Part shown: positions 1 to 12,119 of the stretch, one piece after another | Layout: every line of letters begins with the position of its first letter | Position numbering within the stretch: the first letter of the stretch is position 1 | DNA from: an uncultured Flavobacteriaceae bacterium | GTDB lineage: Bacteria; Bacteroidota; Bacteroidia; Flavobacteriales; Flavobacteriaceae | Reading direction: 5' to 3' | DNA length: 64,000 nucleotides | Assembly (NCBI GenBank): GCA_947501625.1 | Contig: CANMWN010000004.1 | Location: 310,001-374,000, forward strand | Translations under genes and position numbers: made by a program | The notes under the pieces: model-generated | The model's input: only the letters and a program-made list of their open reading frames with translations | Told to the model about the DNA's origin: nothing | Databases searched by the model: none

Positions 1-1
1 C

Positions 2-2191
2 GAGACTAAACAACTAGTTGTAAATGGCGGACAATACAATATTGAAAACCCTGTAAAAATAAGTGTAGGCGGACTTAATTTTAGAGTTAATTACGGCTCA
101 AGACAATTGACATTACCTTTTCACGTAAAACTCAGAGATTTTCAGTTAGAAAATTATCCTGGCTCTCAAAGTCCAATGTCATACGCTAGTGAAGTAACCG
201 TTATTGACCCTAAAGAAACTTTTGATTTCAGAATCTACATGAATCATATCTTAAATTATAGAGGTTATAAATTCTTCCAATCTAGTTATGAAATTACCGA
301 TGAGTATGAAGAAACTAGGCTATCAGTAAATCATGATGCTTGGGGAACTACCATCACATATATAGGTTATATAATGCTGTTCTTCGGAATGACATTTATC
401 TTGTTTTTAAAAGGTACTCGTTTCACCGACTTAAAAAGAAATCTTGATAAAATAAAAGCAAAAAAAGCGACATTAACTTTAGCGTTGCTATGCTCTTTAT
501 CTTTTAGTTTTGCACAACACAATGAGCATCAACTTACCGATCAACAAATAGACTCTCTTTTACAAACTCACAAAGTTGATAAAGAGCACGCAGAAAGATT
601 TAGCAAACTGGTAGTTCAAGATGCTGGAGGTAGAATGAAGCCTTTACATACTTTTGCTTCTGAATTATTGAGAAAAGTAAGTAAAAAAGACACTTACAAA
701 GGGTTGGATGCCAATCAAGTTTTTCTTTCTATTCAGCAAAATCCTCGTTTTTGGTTCAACACACCAATTGTATATATCAAAAAAGACAATACTAAATTAA
801 GAGATATTATTGGCATTCCACATGAGCAAAAATATGCAAGACTATCAGATTTCTTTACTAATAAGGGAATCTATAAAATTGCTGATATCCAAGAAAAAGC
901 ATTTAAGAAGAAAATCAAAAACAAGTTTGAAGAAAGTGTTATAAATGTTGATAGACGTGTCAACTTATTTTACTCAAGTATTTTTGGTGATTTATTTAGA
1001 ATATTCCCTATTCCAAATGATGCTACCAACAAATGGGTTTCTCATAACGAATTAGAAGCAAGTAAGTTTTCTGGAACCGATTCTGTTTTTGTAAAACAAA
1101 TTTTACCTGTATATCTTCAAACTCTATTGGCTTCCAAAGCAGCAAATGATTATACAAAATCTGATGAGATTTTGGAAGGTATTCAGAACTTTCAAAAAAA
1201 GTATGGTAGTGAAGTATATCCATCGCAAAAAAAGATTGATTTAGAGGTTTTCTATAATAAAAATGACATTTTCAAAAACTTATTTTGGCAATACATGCTT
1301 GCAGGTGTTTTACTGTTCATTTTTATTATTACTAACATCTTTAACAACTCTAAAATTGTTAGAACACTTATAAAAATAAGTACTGGAATAGTCGTTTTAT
1401 TATTCGTTTATCATACAGTAGGACTTGGAATTCGATGGTATATTTCTGGTCATGCTCCTTGGAGTAATGGCTACGAAGCAATGATTTATGTTTCTTGGGC
1501 TACCATGTTGTTTGGGTTATTATTCGGAAGAAAATCGGTATTAACTATTGCTGCAACTACTTTTGTTGTTGCTATGATTTTGATGTTTGCGCACATGAAC
1601 TGGATGGATCCAGAGATTGCAAACCTTGTACCTGTTTTAGACTCTTATTGGGTGTTAATACATGTATCAATCATTGTAGCAAGTTATGGGCCATTTACAC
1701 TCTCGATGATTCTTGGAATGCTTGCTTTATTATTGATGATTTTAACAACTCAAAAGAATAAAAAGAAACTTGACCTAATGATTAAAGAATTGACAATAAT
1801 CAATGAAATGTCAATGACTTTAGGTGTAGTATTATTAACTATCGGAAACTTTTTAGGTGCTATTTGGGCAAATGAAAGTTGGGGAAGATATTGGGGCTGG
1901 GATCCAAAAGAAACTTGGGCGTTAATTAGTATTATGATTTATGCTTTTGTCTTGCATGCACGTTTAGTTCCTGGATTAAGAGGTAGATATCTATTCAACG
2001 TTCTTGCAGTGTTTTCTTTCGCTTCCATCTTAATGACTTTTCTAGGTGTGAATCACTTACTTTCTGGACTGCATTCTTATGCTCAAGGAGAAGCTGCCGC
2101 AATACCAAGTCAAATATGGACTTGGTTAGGGATAAGTGCCGCATTAAGTGTGTTTGGATATTTTAAATATCAAAAATATTATAAAAAATAA
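2..2191 (+). CDS. ccsBA: Cytochrome c biogenesis fusion protein CcsBA (ResB-ResC), 5' end cut by the window
   Basis: The frame is open from base 2, so the start lies upstream. The N-terminal part (to about base 430) resembles the end of a ResB/CcsB domain, with a membrane segment near 358-410. A periplasmic region follows, then a multi-helix CcsA/ResC domain from about base 1285. The tryptophan-rich haem-handling motif WGRYWGWDPKETW is encoded at about 1879-1920 and conserved histidines sit in the helices around it. In the family, CcsBA carries haem across the inner membrane and attaches it to apocytochrome c in system II maturation. The single fused polypeptide is usual in Bacteroidota. Product confidence is high; the true start cannot be seen. 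Confidence 0.93.
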   Translation, partial: ETKQLVVNGGQYNIENPVKISVGGLNFRVNYGSRQLTLPFHVKLRDFQLENYPGSQSPMSYASEVTVIDPKETFDFRIYMNHILNYRGYKFFQSSYEITDEYEETRLSVNHDAWGTTITYIGYIMLFFGMTFILFLKGTRFTDLKRNLDKIKAKKATLTLALLCSLSFSFAQHNEHQLTDQQIDSLLQTHKVDKEHAERFSKLVVQDAGGRMKPLHTFASELLRKVSKKDTYKGLDANQVFLSIQQNPRFWFNTPIVYIKKDNTKLRDIIGIPHEQKYARLSDFFTNKGIYKIADIQEKAFKKKIKNKFEESVINVDRRVNLFYSSIFGDLFRIFPIPNDATNKWVSHNELEASKFSGTDSVFVKQILPVYLQTLLASKAANDYTKSDEILEGIQNFQKKYGSEVYPSQKKIDLEVFYNKNDIFKNLFWQYMLAGVLLFIFIITNIFNNSKIVRTLIKISTGIVVLLFVYHTVGLGIRWYISGHAPWSNGYEAMIYVSWATMLFGLLFGRKSVLTIAATTFVVAMILMFAHMNWMDPEIANLVPVLDSYWVLIHVSIIVASYGPFTLSMILGMLALLLMILTTQKNKKKLDLMIKELTIINEMSMTLGVVLLTIGNFLGAIWANESWGRYWGWDPKETWALISIMIYAFVLHARLVPGLRGRYLFNVLAVFSFASILMTFLGVNHLLSGLHSYAQGEAAAIPSQIWTWLGISAALSVFGYFKYQKYYKK

Positions 2192-2202
2192 GTGCAAAAA
2201 TT

Positions 2203-2210
2203 TATCTTTG
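2203..2210 (+). promoter_or_regulatory. -7 promoter box TATCTTTG
   Basis: Exact match to the Bacteroidota -7 consensus TAnnTTTG, 22 bases before the ATG at 2233 and just after the ccsBA stop. No convincing -33 TTG is seen at the right distance. Confidence 0.5.
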
Positions 2211-2232
2211 CTCTTTAAATAATTTAGAATCT

Positions 2233-2808
2233 ATGTTTAATAAATATATAAAATTAGTTATCGCATTAGCAATTACTGTTTGGGCAGTATTTCAATTTGT
2301 TGACGGTAATATTATGAATGGAATTTCACTATTATTCCTTGCAGGAATTTTTGTCTTATTCTATTACAAAAACGAATTTATCATTTTAGCATTTCTTCAA
2401 CTTAGAAAACAAAACTTTGAAGGTTGTAAAAAATGGTTAAGCTATATTAGAAATCCAAGCTCTGCCTTAGTAACTAAGCAACAAGGTTATTATAATTTTC
2501 TACAAGGAATCTTGGTTTCTCAAACCAATTTAACTCAAGCAGAAAAATACTTTAAAAAAGCGTTAGATTTTGGGCTTTCAATGTCACATGATACTGCAAT
2601 GGCTAAATTACAATTGGCAGGAATCGCCATGTCTAAAAATCGTAAAAATGAAGCGACTAAATTAATTTCAGATGCTAAGAAATTAGACAAACAAGGTGTT
2701 TTAAAAGATCAGATTAAAATGATGAAAGACCAAATGAAAAAAGCAAGCGGAATGGGTCATCATCAAATGAGAGGCCAAATGGGAGGACGTAGAAAAGGAT
2801 TCCGTTAA
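2233..2808 (+). CDS. Small membrane protein with TPR-like C-terminal half
   Basis: A 191-residue protein. Residues 5-25 and 29-47 are two hydrophobic helices. The soluble part (about 60-150) looks like tetratricopeptide helices, for example a segment QAEKYFKKALDFGLS. The tail is rich in Met, Gly and Lys/Arg, ending GGRRKGFR. It follows ccsBA after 41 bases, with its own -7 box, and ends at a terminator shared with the convergent LysM gene. I do not recognise a named family; an inner-membrane scaffold or interaction role is inference from the architecture. Confidence 0.8.
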   Translation: MFNKYIKLVIALAITVWAVFQFVDGNIMNGISLLFLAGIFVLFYYKNEFIILAFLQLRKQNFEGCKKWLSYIRNPSSALVTKQQGYYNFLQGILVSQTNLTQAEKYFKKALDFGLSMSHDTAMAKLQLAGIAMSKNRKNEATKLISDAKKLDKQGVLKDQIKMMKDQMKKASGMGHHQMRGQMGGRRKGFR

Positions 2809-2826
2809 AAATGAAACTTACAACAT

Positions 2827-2857
2827 AAAAAAAGCGGCCATTTTGGTTGCTTTTTTT
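2827..2857. terminator. Bidirectional rho-independent terminator
   Basis: Stem GCGGCC/GGTTGC with two G-T pairs and loop ATTTT, flanked by seven A on the left and seven T on the right. It can therefore work on both strands and lies between the convergent genes ending at 2808 and 2876. Confidence 0.8.
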
Positions 2858-2875
2858 ATAAACTATTGTTTAATA

Positions 2876-4588
2876 CTATTCTATATTCTTTAACACCAAT
2901 CCTTCTTGAAATTGAATCAAAAAGACTCCATTATTTTCAGTACTTCCAAAAATTCTTTTCTTGTAATCAAACTTTGAACCTAATCGTTGAGAAATTCCTG
3001 CTCTAGCACCTTCATTGAACGAATCATAATTCGACAAACGCAATAGTGCATCATAAGTCACATCAAAGCCTTTTATTGCATATTGGCTTGGAATACGGTA
3101 ATATTTTGAACGATACTTTCTATTAAATCGTTTTGTAACTTCACTGAGTTCATCATTATATTCAGCACTAGGATAGGTAAAATTCAATCTTTCTAATTGA
3201 TTATTACTCACATTTGAGAAGTGATTACCAAATTGAAAACTAAACAATTGAATTTTGGCTTTCTCTTCCGATATTACTCCTAAATTATTTACAACATCAT
3301 TGGTTGTAATATTATCATTTCCAACATGAATAACCCAATTTTTCATTCCAAGTGTATCAATAACCTTTGTAAATTTCTCACGATCTATATAACCATTTTC
3401 TGGTTTAATAATCGTTATATCTTTTAACGAATCTAGATCTCTTAAACGAGACGATAATTTTGAAATTTTATTTCTTGTACTAGGACTAGCATCACCAGTA
3501 ATTACAACTTTTTCTCCCGAATAATTTTCTAATAAATGATTGATTAATTTCTCTTCAAGCAACTCTTTATTAGGTGCTACTTTTACTAAATCATCACCAG
3601 AAACTGAAGATTGATTTTTTGAATACATTGGAGCAATTACAGGAATATTAGATAACTCTTTAGAAACATAGCGTGCATTTTTCAAAAACAATGGACCAAT
3701 TACTGCATCAACATCATCATAGTTTGAACTATTAATTTCAGAAGCAATCTTACTTTGTTTGTTTTGAGTATCTACCACTTTTAAGTCTACATTCATTCCT
3801 TGTTTTCTCAATGAGTCAATAGCCATCAAAACTCCTGAATGAAAATCGGTAACTATATTTAATAAAGAATTTTTCTTTTTAAACTGTGCTTCATAATCAG
3901 AAGTTGAATTCAGTTTATAAGGCAACATTAATACAATCTTCAATGGTTTGTCAGTAATTTCATCTACAAATAAATTCATCGGAACTTCCTCAGTTTTCTC
4001 ACCAACTTTTAAAACCATTCCCAATTTTAAGCCATCCGTTTTTAATTGAGGATTCAAAGCTTTTAATTCTTCTTCAGATATATTAAAACGTCTCGTAAGA
4101 TTAAAAACTGTATCACCCTTTTCTACCGTATGTATATCGAATCCTGACAAATCTTCTTCAGCCGCATCTTCTATTACTTCTACTGTTTCATTCTTTATTT
4201 CTGGTATTTTAATTACTCTTCCAACACTCAATTCATTTCCAGCCAAACTATTAACCTTCATCAAATCTTCAACAGTAACATTATATTTTTTAGCAATACT
4301 ATATAATGTCTCTTTTCTTTTCACAGTATGCGTTTTTCCTTTTTCCGAAGAGGTTTTAACTTCCGTTTTTTTCTTTTTATTTGGAACAATAATAACGGTA
4401 TTAGGCGCAGGTTTTCTTGAAACATCAGGATTTAAACGTAATAAATCCTTAGTTTTCATATCATACTCTTTTGCAATACTTTTTATTGTTTCTCCTTTTT
4501 TAACTGTATAAGAAACGTATTTTTTCTGCTGCCCACAGGCAGTAAAAAACATTAAAAAAGACAATAAGAAAATTATTTTTTTCATCAA
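2876..4588 (-). CDS. LysM-repeat lipoprotein with periplasmic-binding-protein-like domain
   Basis: 570 residues. The N-terminus is a lipoprotein signal with lipobox FFTAC (Cys about residue 18). Three LysM domains follow, each starting with a YTVKKGET / HTVKRKET / HTVEKGDT motif at roughly residues 26-70, 86-130 and 153-197. The remainder (about 215-560) has the alternating pattern of a type I periplasmic-binding fold, with segments such as KIVLMLPYKLNS and DAVIGPLFLKNARYV. LysM domains bind peptidoglycan; the binding-protein domain may sense a ligand in the envelope. The gene lies 10 bases after guaA on the same strand, so co-transcription is likely. The ligand is unknown. Confidence 0.88.
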   Translation of the reverse strand: MMKKIIFLLSFLMFFTACGQQKKYVSYTVKKGETIKSIAKEYDMKTKDLLRLNPDVSRKPAPNTVIIVPNKKKKTEVKTSSEKGKTHTVKRKETLYSIAKKYNVTVEDLMKVNSLAGNELSVGRVIKIPEIKNETVEVIEDAAEEDLSGFDIHTVEKGDTVFNLTRRFNISEEELKALNPQLKTDGLKLGMVLKVGEKTEEVPMNLFVDEITDKPLKIVLMLPYKLNSTSDYEAQFKKKNSLLNIVTDFHSGVLMAIDSLRKQGMNVDLKVVDTQNKQSKIASEINSSNYDDVDAVIGPLFLKNARYVSKELSNIPVIAPMYSKNQSSVSGDDLVKVAPNKELLEEKLINHLLENYSGEKVVITGDASPSTRNKISKLSSRLRDLDSLKDITIIKPENGYIDREKFTKVIDTLGMKNWVIHVGNDNITTNDVVNNLGVISEEKAKIQLFSFQFGNHFSNVSNNQLERLNFTYPSAEYNDELSEVTKRFNRKYRSKYYRIPSQYAIKGFDVTYDALLRLSNYDSFNEGARAGISQRLGSKFDYKKRIFGSTENNGVFLIQFQEGLVLKNIE

Positions 4589-4598
4589 TTATTTAAAT

Positions 4599-6131
4599 TT
4601 ATTCCCACTCAATAGTCGCAGGAGGCTTAGAACTAATGTCATACACTACTCTATTAACGCCTTTTACGTTATTTATTATTTTATTAGAGGTTTCTTGCAA
4701 AAATTTATAGGGCAAATTTACCCAATCTGCCGTCATTCCATCAACCGATTCAACTGCTCTCAATGCAACACATTTTTCGTATGTTCTTTCATCTCCCATC
4801 ACTCCTACCGAGTTTACTGGCAGTAACATTGCTCCTGCTTGCCAAACATCATTATATAAATTCCATTTTTTTAATCCGTCTATAAAAATTGCATCAACGT
4901 CTTGTAATATACGAACTTTTTCTTCAGTAATATCTCCTAAAATCCTGATTGCCAATCCAGGACCTGGAAATGGGTGTCTTCCTAATAACTCCGAATCTAT
5001 TCCCAAAGATTTACCAACTCTTCTAACTTCGTCTTTAAAAATCATTCTTAAAGGCTCTACAATTTTCAATTTCATAAAATCTGGTAATCCTCCAACATTA
5101 TGATGACTCTTTATTGTTGCACTTGGCCCTCCTGTTGCAGAAACAGATTCTATTACGTCAGGATAAATAGTTCCTTGTGCTAAAAACTTTACGTTTTCAA
5201 TTAATTTAGATTCATCATCAAAAACTTCAATAAAAACGCGTCCTATTATTTTACGTTTTTTCTCAGGATCACTTTCTCCTTTCAATTCAGACAAAAAGCG
5301 TGCCGAAGCATCAACTCCTTTCACATTCAATCCCATTCCTTCATATTGCTTGAGAACACTTTCAAATTCATTTTTTCTAAGCAATCCGTTATTTACAAAA
5401 ATACAGTGTAAGTTTTCTCCAATTGCTTTATCTAATAATACTGCAGCAACAGTAGAATCAACTCCGCCAGAAAGGCCTAAAACAACTTTGTCGTTTCCAA
5501 CTTTTTCTTTAATAACCGCAACAGTAGTATCAACAAAAGAGTCTGGAGTCCAAGATTGCTCTAACTTTGCTATAGTAACTAAGAAATTCTCCAACAATTT
5601 TGCTCCATCAGTAGAATGATAAACCTCTGGATGAAATTGAATAGCATAGGTATCTTCATCTTCAATTTTATAAGCAGCATTAGCAACATCTTCAGTACTA
5701 GCAATCATTTTATAATTTGATGGCAAGTCTAATATTGTATCACTATGACTCATCCAAACTTGACTCCCTTCTGAAATTCCTTCAAATAAAGCTTCATTTG
5801 CATCAACAAAAGAAAGATTAGCGCGACCATACTCTCTAGTATTTGACGAACCTACTTCACCTCCATAAAAATGTGCTAAATATTGTGCTCCATAACAAAC
5901 ACCTAACAAAGGTAATTTACCTTTAATTTCTGATAAATCTGGCTTAGGTGCTTCGTCACTTCTTACCGAATGCGGACTACCTGAAAGTATGACAGCCTTA
6001 AAATCTGAAACATCAAACTTTTCACTATTGTATGGATGTATTTCACTATAAATATTGAGTTCTCGAACTCTTCGTGCAATTAACTGTGTAAATTGCGAAC
6101 CGAAATCTAAAATAAGTACCTTGTCTTGCAT
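4599..6131 (-). CDS. guaA: GMP synthase (glutamine-hydrolysing)
   Basis: Converts XMP to GMP using glutamine and ATP in the cytoplasm. The N-terminal class I glutamine amidotransferase has the nucleophile Cys79 in GVCYGAQY and the His/Glu of FHPEVYHS. The ATP-pyrophosphatase domain has the loop GLSGGVDST, and the C-terminal dimerisation domain ends KPPATIEWE, a classic GuaA ending. Length 511 is normal. I chose the ATG at 6131 over the TTG at 6137, because that TTG is the end of a perfect -7 box TATTTTTG. The ATG then lies three bases after the box, which suggests a leaderless or nearly leaderless mRNA. LysM lipoprotein gene follows. Confidence 0.97.
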   Translation of the reverse strand: MQDKVLILDFGSQFTQLIARRVRELNIYSEIHPYNSEKFDVSDFKAVILSGSPHSVRSDEAPKPDLSEIKGKLPLLGVCYGAQYLAHFYGGEVGSSNTREYGRANLSFVDANEALFEGISEGSQVWMSHSDTILDLPSNYKMIASTEDVANAAYKIEDEDTYAIQFHPEVYHSTDGAKLLENFLVTIAKLEQSWTPDSFVDTTVAVIKEKVGNDKVVLGLSGGVDSTVAAVLLDKAIGENLHCIFVNNGLLRKNEFESVLKQYEGMGLNVKGVDASARFLSELKGESDPEKKRKIIGRVFIEVFDDESKLIENVKFLAQGTIYPDVIESVSATGGPSATIKSHHNVGGLPDFMKLKIVEPLRMIFKDEVRRVGKSLGIDSELLGRHPFPGPGLAIRILGDITEEKVRILQDVDAIFIDGLKKWNLYNDVWQAGAMLLPVNSVGVMGDERTYEKCVALRAVESVDGMTADWVNLPYKFLQETSNKIINNVKGVNRVVYDISSKPPATIEWE

Positions 6132-6134
6132 CCG

Positions 6135-6142
6135 CAAAAATA
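6135..6142 (-). promoter_or_regulatory. guaA -7 promoter box TATTTTTG
   Basis: Reads TATTTTTG on the minus strand, followed by CGG and then the guaA ATG. Matches TAnnTTTG exactly. Its position predicts transcription starting at or within a base or two of the start codon. Confidence 0.6.
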
Positions 6143-8378
<2,236 letters not shown>

Positions 8379-8402
8379 TAAAAAAAATAAACTAAAAAAG
8401 AA

Positions 8403-9329
8403 ATGAAAGTAACAGTAGTAGGCGCTGGAGCAGTAGGCGCAAGTTGTGCAGAATATATAGCAATTAAAAATTTTGCTTCTGAAGTTGTAATTCTTGATAT
8501 TAAAGAAGGTTTTGCTGAAGGGAAAGCAATGGATTTAATGCAAACTGCATCACTAAATGGATTTGACACTAAAATTATAGGTTCAACAAGTGATTATTCA
8601 AAAACTGCTGGTAGTGATGTCGCAGTGATTACTAGTGGAATTCCACGTAAACCAGGAATGACACGTGAAGAATTAATTGGCATTAATGCAGGAATTGTAA
8701 AATCGGTTTCTAAAAGTCTTTTAGAACATTCTCCAAACACTATAATTATTGTAGTTAGTAATCCTATGGATACAATGACATACTTAGTTCATAAAACAAC
8801 AAACCTTCCTAAAAATAAAATTATTGGAATGGGCGGAGCATTAGACAGTGCACGTTTTAAATACAGATTGGCAGAAGCTTTAGGTGCTCCAATTTCTGAT
8901 GTTGATGGAATGGTAATTGGTGGTCATAGTGATAAAGGAATGGTGCCTTTAATTAACAAAGCCGCAAGAAATTCTGTGAAAGTTTCAGAATTTTTATCTG
9001 AAGAGAGAATGGAGCAAGTTGTTCAAGATACTAAAGTTGGTGGCGCAACATTAACAGGATTACTAGGAACTAGTGCTTGGTATGCTCCAGGTGCAGCAGT
9101 ATCGGCAATGGTGCAAGCGATTGCTTGTGATACCAAAAAGGTGTTCCCATGCTCAGCATTATTAGATGGTGAATATGGACTTAGCGATTTATCAATAGGT
9201 GTTCCTTGTGTTCTAGGATCAAATGGAATTGAGAAAATTGTTGAAATCAGTTTATCGGATGCTGAAAAGGCTAAACTTGCTGAAAGTGCTGTAGGCGTTC
9301 AAAAAACAAATGGTTTATTAGAGTTATAA
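8403..9329 (+). CDS. mdh: Malate dehydrogenase (NAD-dependent, LDH-like type)
   Basis: 308 residues. The Rossmann motif VVGAGAVGASCAEY lies at the N-terminus, the substrate loop with SGIPRKPGMTREELI near residue 80, VVSNPMDTMTYL near 118, and the catalytic histidine in VIGGHSDKGMVP near 175. Oxidises malate to oxaloacetate in the TCA cycle. The length and the RKPGM loop place it with the bacterial LDH-like malate dehydrogenases. It follows gyrB closely and ends at a strong hairpin terminator. Confidence 0.96.
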   Translation: MKVTVVGAGAVGASCAEYIAIKNFASEVVILDIKEGFAEGKAMDLMQTASLNGFDTKIIGSTSDYSKTAGSDVAVITSGIPRKPGMTREELIGINAGIVKSVSKSLLEHSPNTIIIVVSNPMDTMTYLVHKTTNLPKNKIIGMGGALDSARFKYRLAEALGAPISDVDGMVIGGHSDKGMVPLINKAARNSVKVSEFLSEERMEQVVQDTKVGGATLTGLLGTSAWYAPGAAVSAMVQAIACDTKKVFPCSALLDGEYGLSDLSIGVPCVLGSNGIEKIVEISLSDAEKAKLAESAVGVQKTNGLLEL

Positions 9330-9354
9330 ATATAGTTCTACCCTTACATTTACT

Positions 9355-9388
9355 AAATCCCTAAAAGAATTTCTTCTAGGGATTTTTT
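9355..9388 (+). terminator. Terminator after mdh
   Basis: Left arm AAATCCCTA and right arm TAGGGATTT, nine complementary bases, followed by a run of T. It closes the gyrB-mdh unit. Confidence 0.8.
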
Positions 9389-9420
9389 TAATTAGTTATA
9401 TTTACTGAAAGAAATATTAA

Positions 9421-10446
9421 ATGAATAAATACAAATATCTTGGAATTCTATTAGTGCCTTTCTCAGTTTATATTGCACTAAGTTCAACTGGTTTGTTAAC
9501 TTTTTTACCTCTTGTTTTACTTTTTATTATTGTTCCTATTGTCGAATTATTTTTTAAACCTAATCATAAAAACTTAACGGAACTACAATTAGAAAAAGCT
9601 CAAAAAGATAAATTTTATAGTGCCTTACTATACACAATGATACCCATAAATTTAGGTTTGCTATTTTTATTTCTTTCAGTAATTAGTGAAGTTGTTTCTA
9701 CAATCGATTTAATCGGGAAGATTACCAGTATGGGTATGGCGCTTGGCGTTTTAGGTATTAATATTGGACACGAATTGGGGCATAGAACCAATAGATTAGA
9801 GCAATTCCTTGGAGAAATTCTATTAATGTCTTCTTTAGAAACACATTTCTTACCTTACCATAATAGTGGACATCACTTTAATGTTGCAACTCCTAGTGAT
9901 CCTGCAACAGCAAGGAAAAATGAATGGTTGTTTGTTTTTTGGGTTCGCTCTCAGTTTGGAAGTTATAAACAAGCTTGGCAATTAGAATCTAAAAGGTTAT
10001 CGATAGAGAAAAAATCATTTTTTTCATTTAATAACAGAATGTTAATTTATACTTTTTGTCATATAGCGCTACTATATTTAATATACTTCTTTTTCGGACT
10101 CTTTGTTTTACTTATGTATTTTTTTGCTTCCTGTATTGGTATTCTATTACTTGAAACTGTTAATTATATTGAACATTATGGACTGCTTAGAAAAAAGAAA
10201 AAAAGCGGGCGTTTTGAAGTAGTTACACCTATGCATTCATGGAATTCAGACCATATGATTGGTAGAATTCTACTATTTGAACTTTCTAGACATTCTGACC
10301 ATCATCATAGAGCAAGTAAGCATTACCAATTATTAGATTCTCATGAATCATCACCACAAATGTTTACGGGATATCCAGGAATGATGCTACTTGCACTCAT
10401 TCCACCATTATGGTTTAAAATAATGAATAAAAGAATCCCTAATTAA
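9421..10446 (+). CDS. alkB: AlkB-like membrane-bound alkane 1-monooxygenase / fatty-acid-desaturase-family di-iron enzyme
   Basis: 341 residues with about six hydrophobic helices. All three histidine boxes of AlkB are seen: HELGH at 117-121, HNSGHHFNVATPSDPATAR starting at 147, and RHSDHHHRASKHYQLL from 290. The extra AlkB motif NYIEHYGL lies at 248-255. Enzymes of this type hydroxylate the terminal carbon of alkanes in the inner membrane, taking electrons from rubredoxin. The sequence is somewhat shorter than the well-studied Pseudomonas AlkB and no rubredoxin or reductase gene is nearby. The chain length of the substrate cannot be inferred. Its stop shares TTAA with the convergent fhs stop. 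Confidence 0.87.
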   Translation: MNKYKYLGILLVPFSVYIALSSTGLLTFLPLVLLFIIVPIVELFFKPNHKNLTELQLEKAQKDKFYSALLYTMIPINLGLLFLFLSVISEVVSTIDLIGKITSMGMALGVLGINIGHELGHRTNRLEQFLGEILLMSSLETHFLPYHNSGHHFNVATPSDPATARKNEWLFVFWVRSQFGSYKQAWQLESKRLSIEKKSFFSFNNRMLIYTFCHIALLYLIYFFFGLFVLLMYFFASCIGILLLETVNYIEHYGLLRKKKKSGRFEVVTPMHSWNSDHMIGRILLFELSRHSDHHHRASKHYQLLDSHESSPQMFTGYPGMMLLALIPPLWFKIMNKRIPN

Positions 10447-12119
10447 GATAACCCTGAAATAACTCCATCATTATCAATGTGCATATTGGTTGATGCTGGT
10501 ACTGAAGGAAGTCCAGGCATACGCATCATTTTACCTAAAATTGGAATCACAAATCTTGCTCCTGCGGCAATTTCAATTTCACGAACAGTAACAGTAAATC
10601 CTCTTGGTCGACCTATAAGTTTATCATTATCAGAAAAAGATTTTTGAGTTTTTGCTATACATACTGCAAAGTCATTAAACCCTAAACGATCTATTCTTCT
10701 TATATTTAATTGTGCCTTCTTACTATACTCTACTTTCTCGGCACCATAAATCTCTTTAGCAATTGTTTCAATTTTATCCTTTATTGGTGACTTCCAATCG
10801 TATAATGGTTTGAAAGTTTTTGATTTATTTTCAACCACATCTACAACAGCCTTTGCTAAATTCTTAGTACCTTCTCCTCCTTTTGCCCAACCTTCAGAAA
10901 CTACCGCCTGAACATTCAAGGCATTACATTTATCAATAATTAAATCAACTTCATCTTTACTATCAGAAATAAATGAATTGATTGCAACAACTGGTTCAAT
11001 ATTATATTTTCTAATATTTTCAATATGCTTTTCAAGATTCTTAAACCCTTCTTCAACTCTTTCTATGCTTGGCGTATTATATTCTTCTTTTTGTGCACCA
11101 CCATGATGACGAAGCGCTCTAATTGTTGCGACTAATACAACACACTTTGGATTCAATCCTGCTTGTGCACATTTAATATTCAAAAACTTTTCTGCACCTA
11201 AATCAGCACCAAAACCTGCTTCAGTCACTACATAATTAGACAAAGAAAGTCCCATTTTTGTAGCAATAATAGTATTTGTTCCTTGTGCGATATTAGCAAA
11301 AGGTCCGCCATGAATAATTGCAGGATTTTTCTCTAAAGTTTGTACTAGATTTGGTTTAATAGCATCTTTCAACAAAATTGCCATAGCATTTTCTGCATTT
11401 AAATCTCTTGCGAAAATTGGTTTCTTATCAAAAGTAAAACCAATAAAAATATCTCCTAATCGCTGTTTTAAATCTTCAAAATCTGAAGCCATACATAAAA
11501 TAGCCATCACTTCAGAAGCAGGTGTAATATTAAAACCATCTTGACGTGGAATACCATTTGCTGTTCCTCCCAAACCAATAGTTATATCCCTCAAAGCCCT
11601 ATCATTCATATCAATGACACGTTTCCACAAAATAGTTCTTGGATCAATATTTAAATTCCCAACTTTACTTTGTAAATTATTATCTATCAATGCTGATAAT
11701 AAATTGTTTGCTTTTTCTACTGCATTAAAATCGCCTGTAAAATGAAGATTAATATCTTCCATCGGAACTACTTGCGAATATCCTCCTCCTGCTGCACCAC
11801 CCTTAATCCCAAAAACTGGTCCTAAAGAAGGCTCTCTCAACACAACTGTTGCCTGTTTCCCTATTTTATTTAACCCCTCTGTTAAACCAATTGAAACAGT
11901 TGTCTTACCTTCTCCTGCTGGCGTTGGCGTTAATGCCGTAACTAAAATTAAATTATTAGACTCAATTGCTTTTTCATCTATCAAATTCAAAGGCAATTTT
12001 GCTTTGTATTTACCATACATTTCCAAATCATCTTCTTCAATATTTATTTTTTTAGCAATTGATTTAATGTGAGTTAAGTCTGTTTGCTGTGCAATTTCAA
12101 TATCTGAAAGGTATTTCAT
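10443..12119 (-). CDS. fhs: Formate-tetrahydrofolate ligase
   Basis: 558 residues from the ATG at 12119 (protein starts MKYLSDIEIAQQ), the usual family length. The ATP loop TPTPAGEGKTTVSIGL lies near residue 65, GPVFGIKGGAAGGGYSQV near 95, and EAGFGADLGAEKF near 300. Makes 10-formyl-THF from formate and ATP for purine and fMet-tRNA synthesis. A frame extension to 12161 adds 14 residues but lies upstream of a promoter-like TATATTTA at 12142-12149 and is less likely. It converges on alkB and shares the TTAA stop with it. Confidence 0.96.
   Translation of the reverse strand: MKYLSDIEIAQQTDLTHIKSIAKKINIEEDDLEMYGKYKAKLPLNLIDEKAIESNNLILVTALTPTPAGEGKTTVSIGLTEGLNKIGKQATVVLREPSLGPVFGIKGGAAGGGYSQVVPMEDINLHFTGDFNAVEKANNLLSALIDNNLQSKVGNLNIDPRTILWKRVIDMNDRALRDITIGLGGTANGIPRQDGFNITPASEVMAILCMASDFEDLKQRLGDIFIGFTFDKKPIFARDLNAENAMAILLKDAIKPNLVQTLEKNPAIIHGGPFANIAQGTNTIIATKMGLSLSNYVVTEAGFGADLGAEKFLNIKCAQAGLNPKCVVLVATIRALRHHGGAQKEEYNTPSIERVEEGFKNLEKHIENIRKYNIEPVVAINSFISDSKDEVDLIIDKCNALNVQAVVSEGWAKGGEGTKNLAKAVVDVVENKSKTFKPLYDWKSPIKDKIETIAKEIYGAEKVEYSKKAQLNIRRIDRLGFNDFAVCIAKTQKSFSDNDKLIGRPRGFTVTVREIEIAAGARFVIPILGKMMRMPGLPSVPASTNMHIDNDGVISGLS

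Noticed and set aside
5350-5619. Open frame antisense to guaA (89 codons)
   Set aside because: It is a shadow frame inside a strongly conserved gene with no promoter box or family signal; the same applies to antisense frames in gyrB, secDF, groEL and topA.
6132-6137. TTG start for guaA (MRMQD)
   Set aside because: This TTG is the last three bases of the -7 box; ATG at 6131 gives a normal GuaA start.
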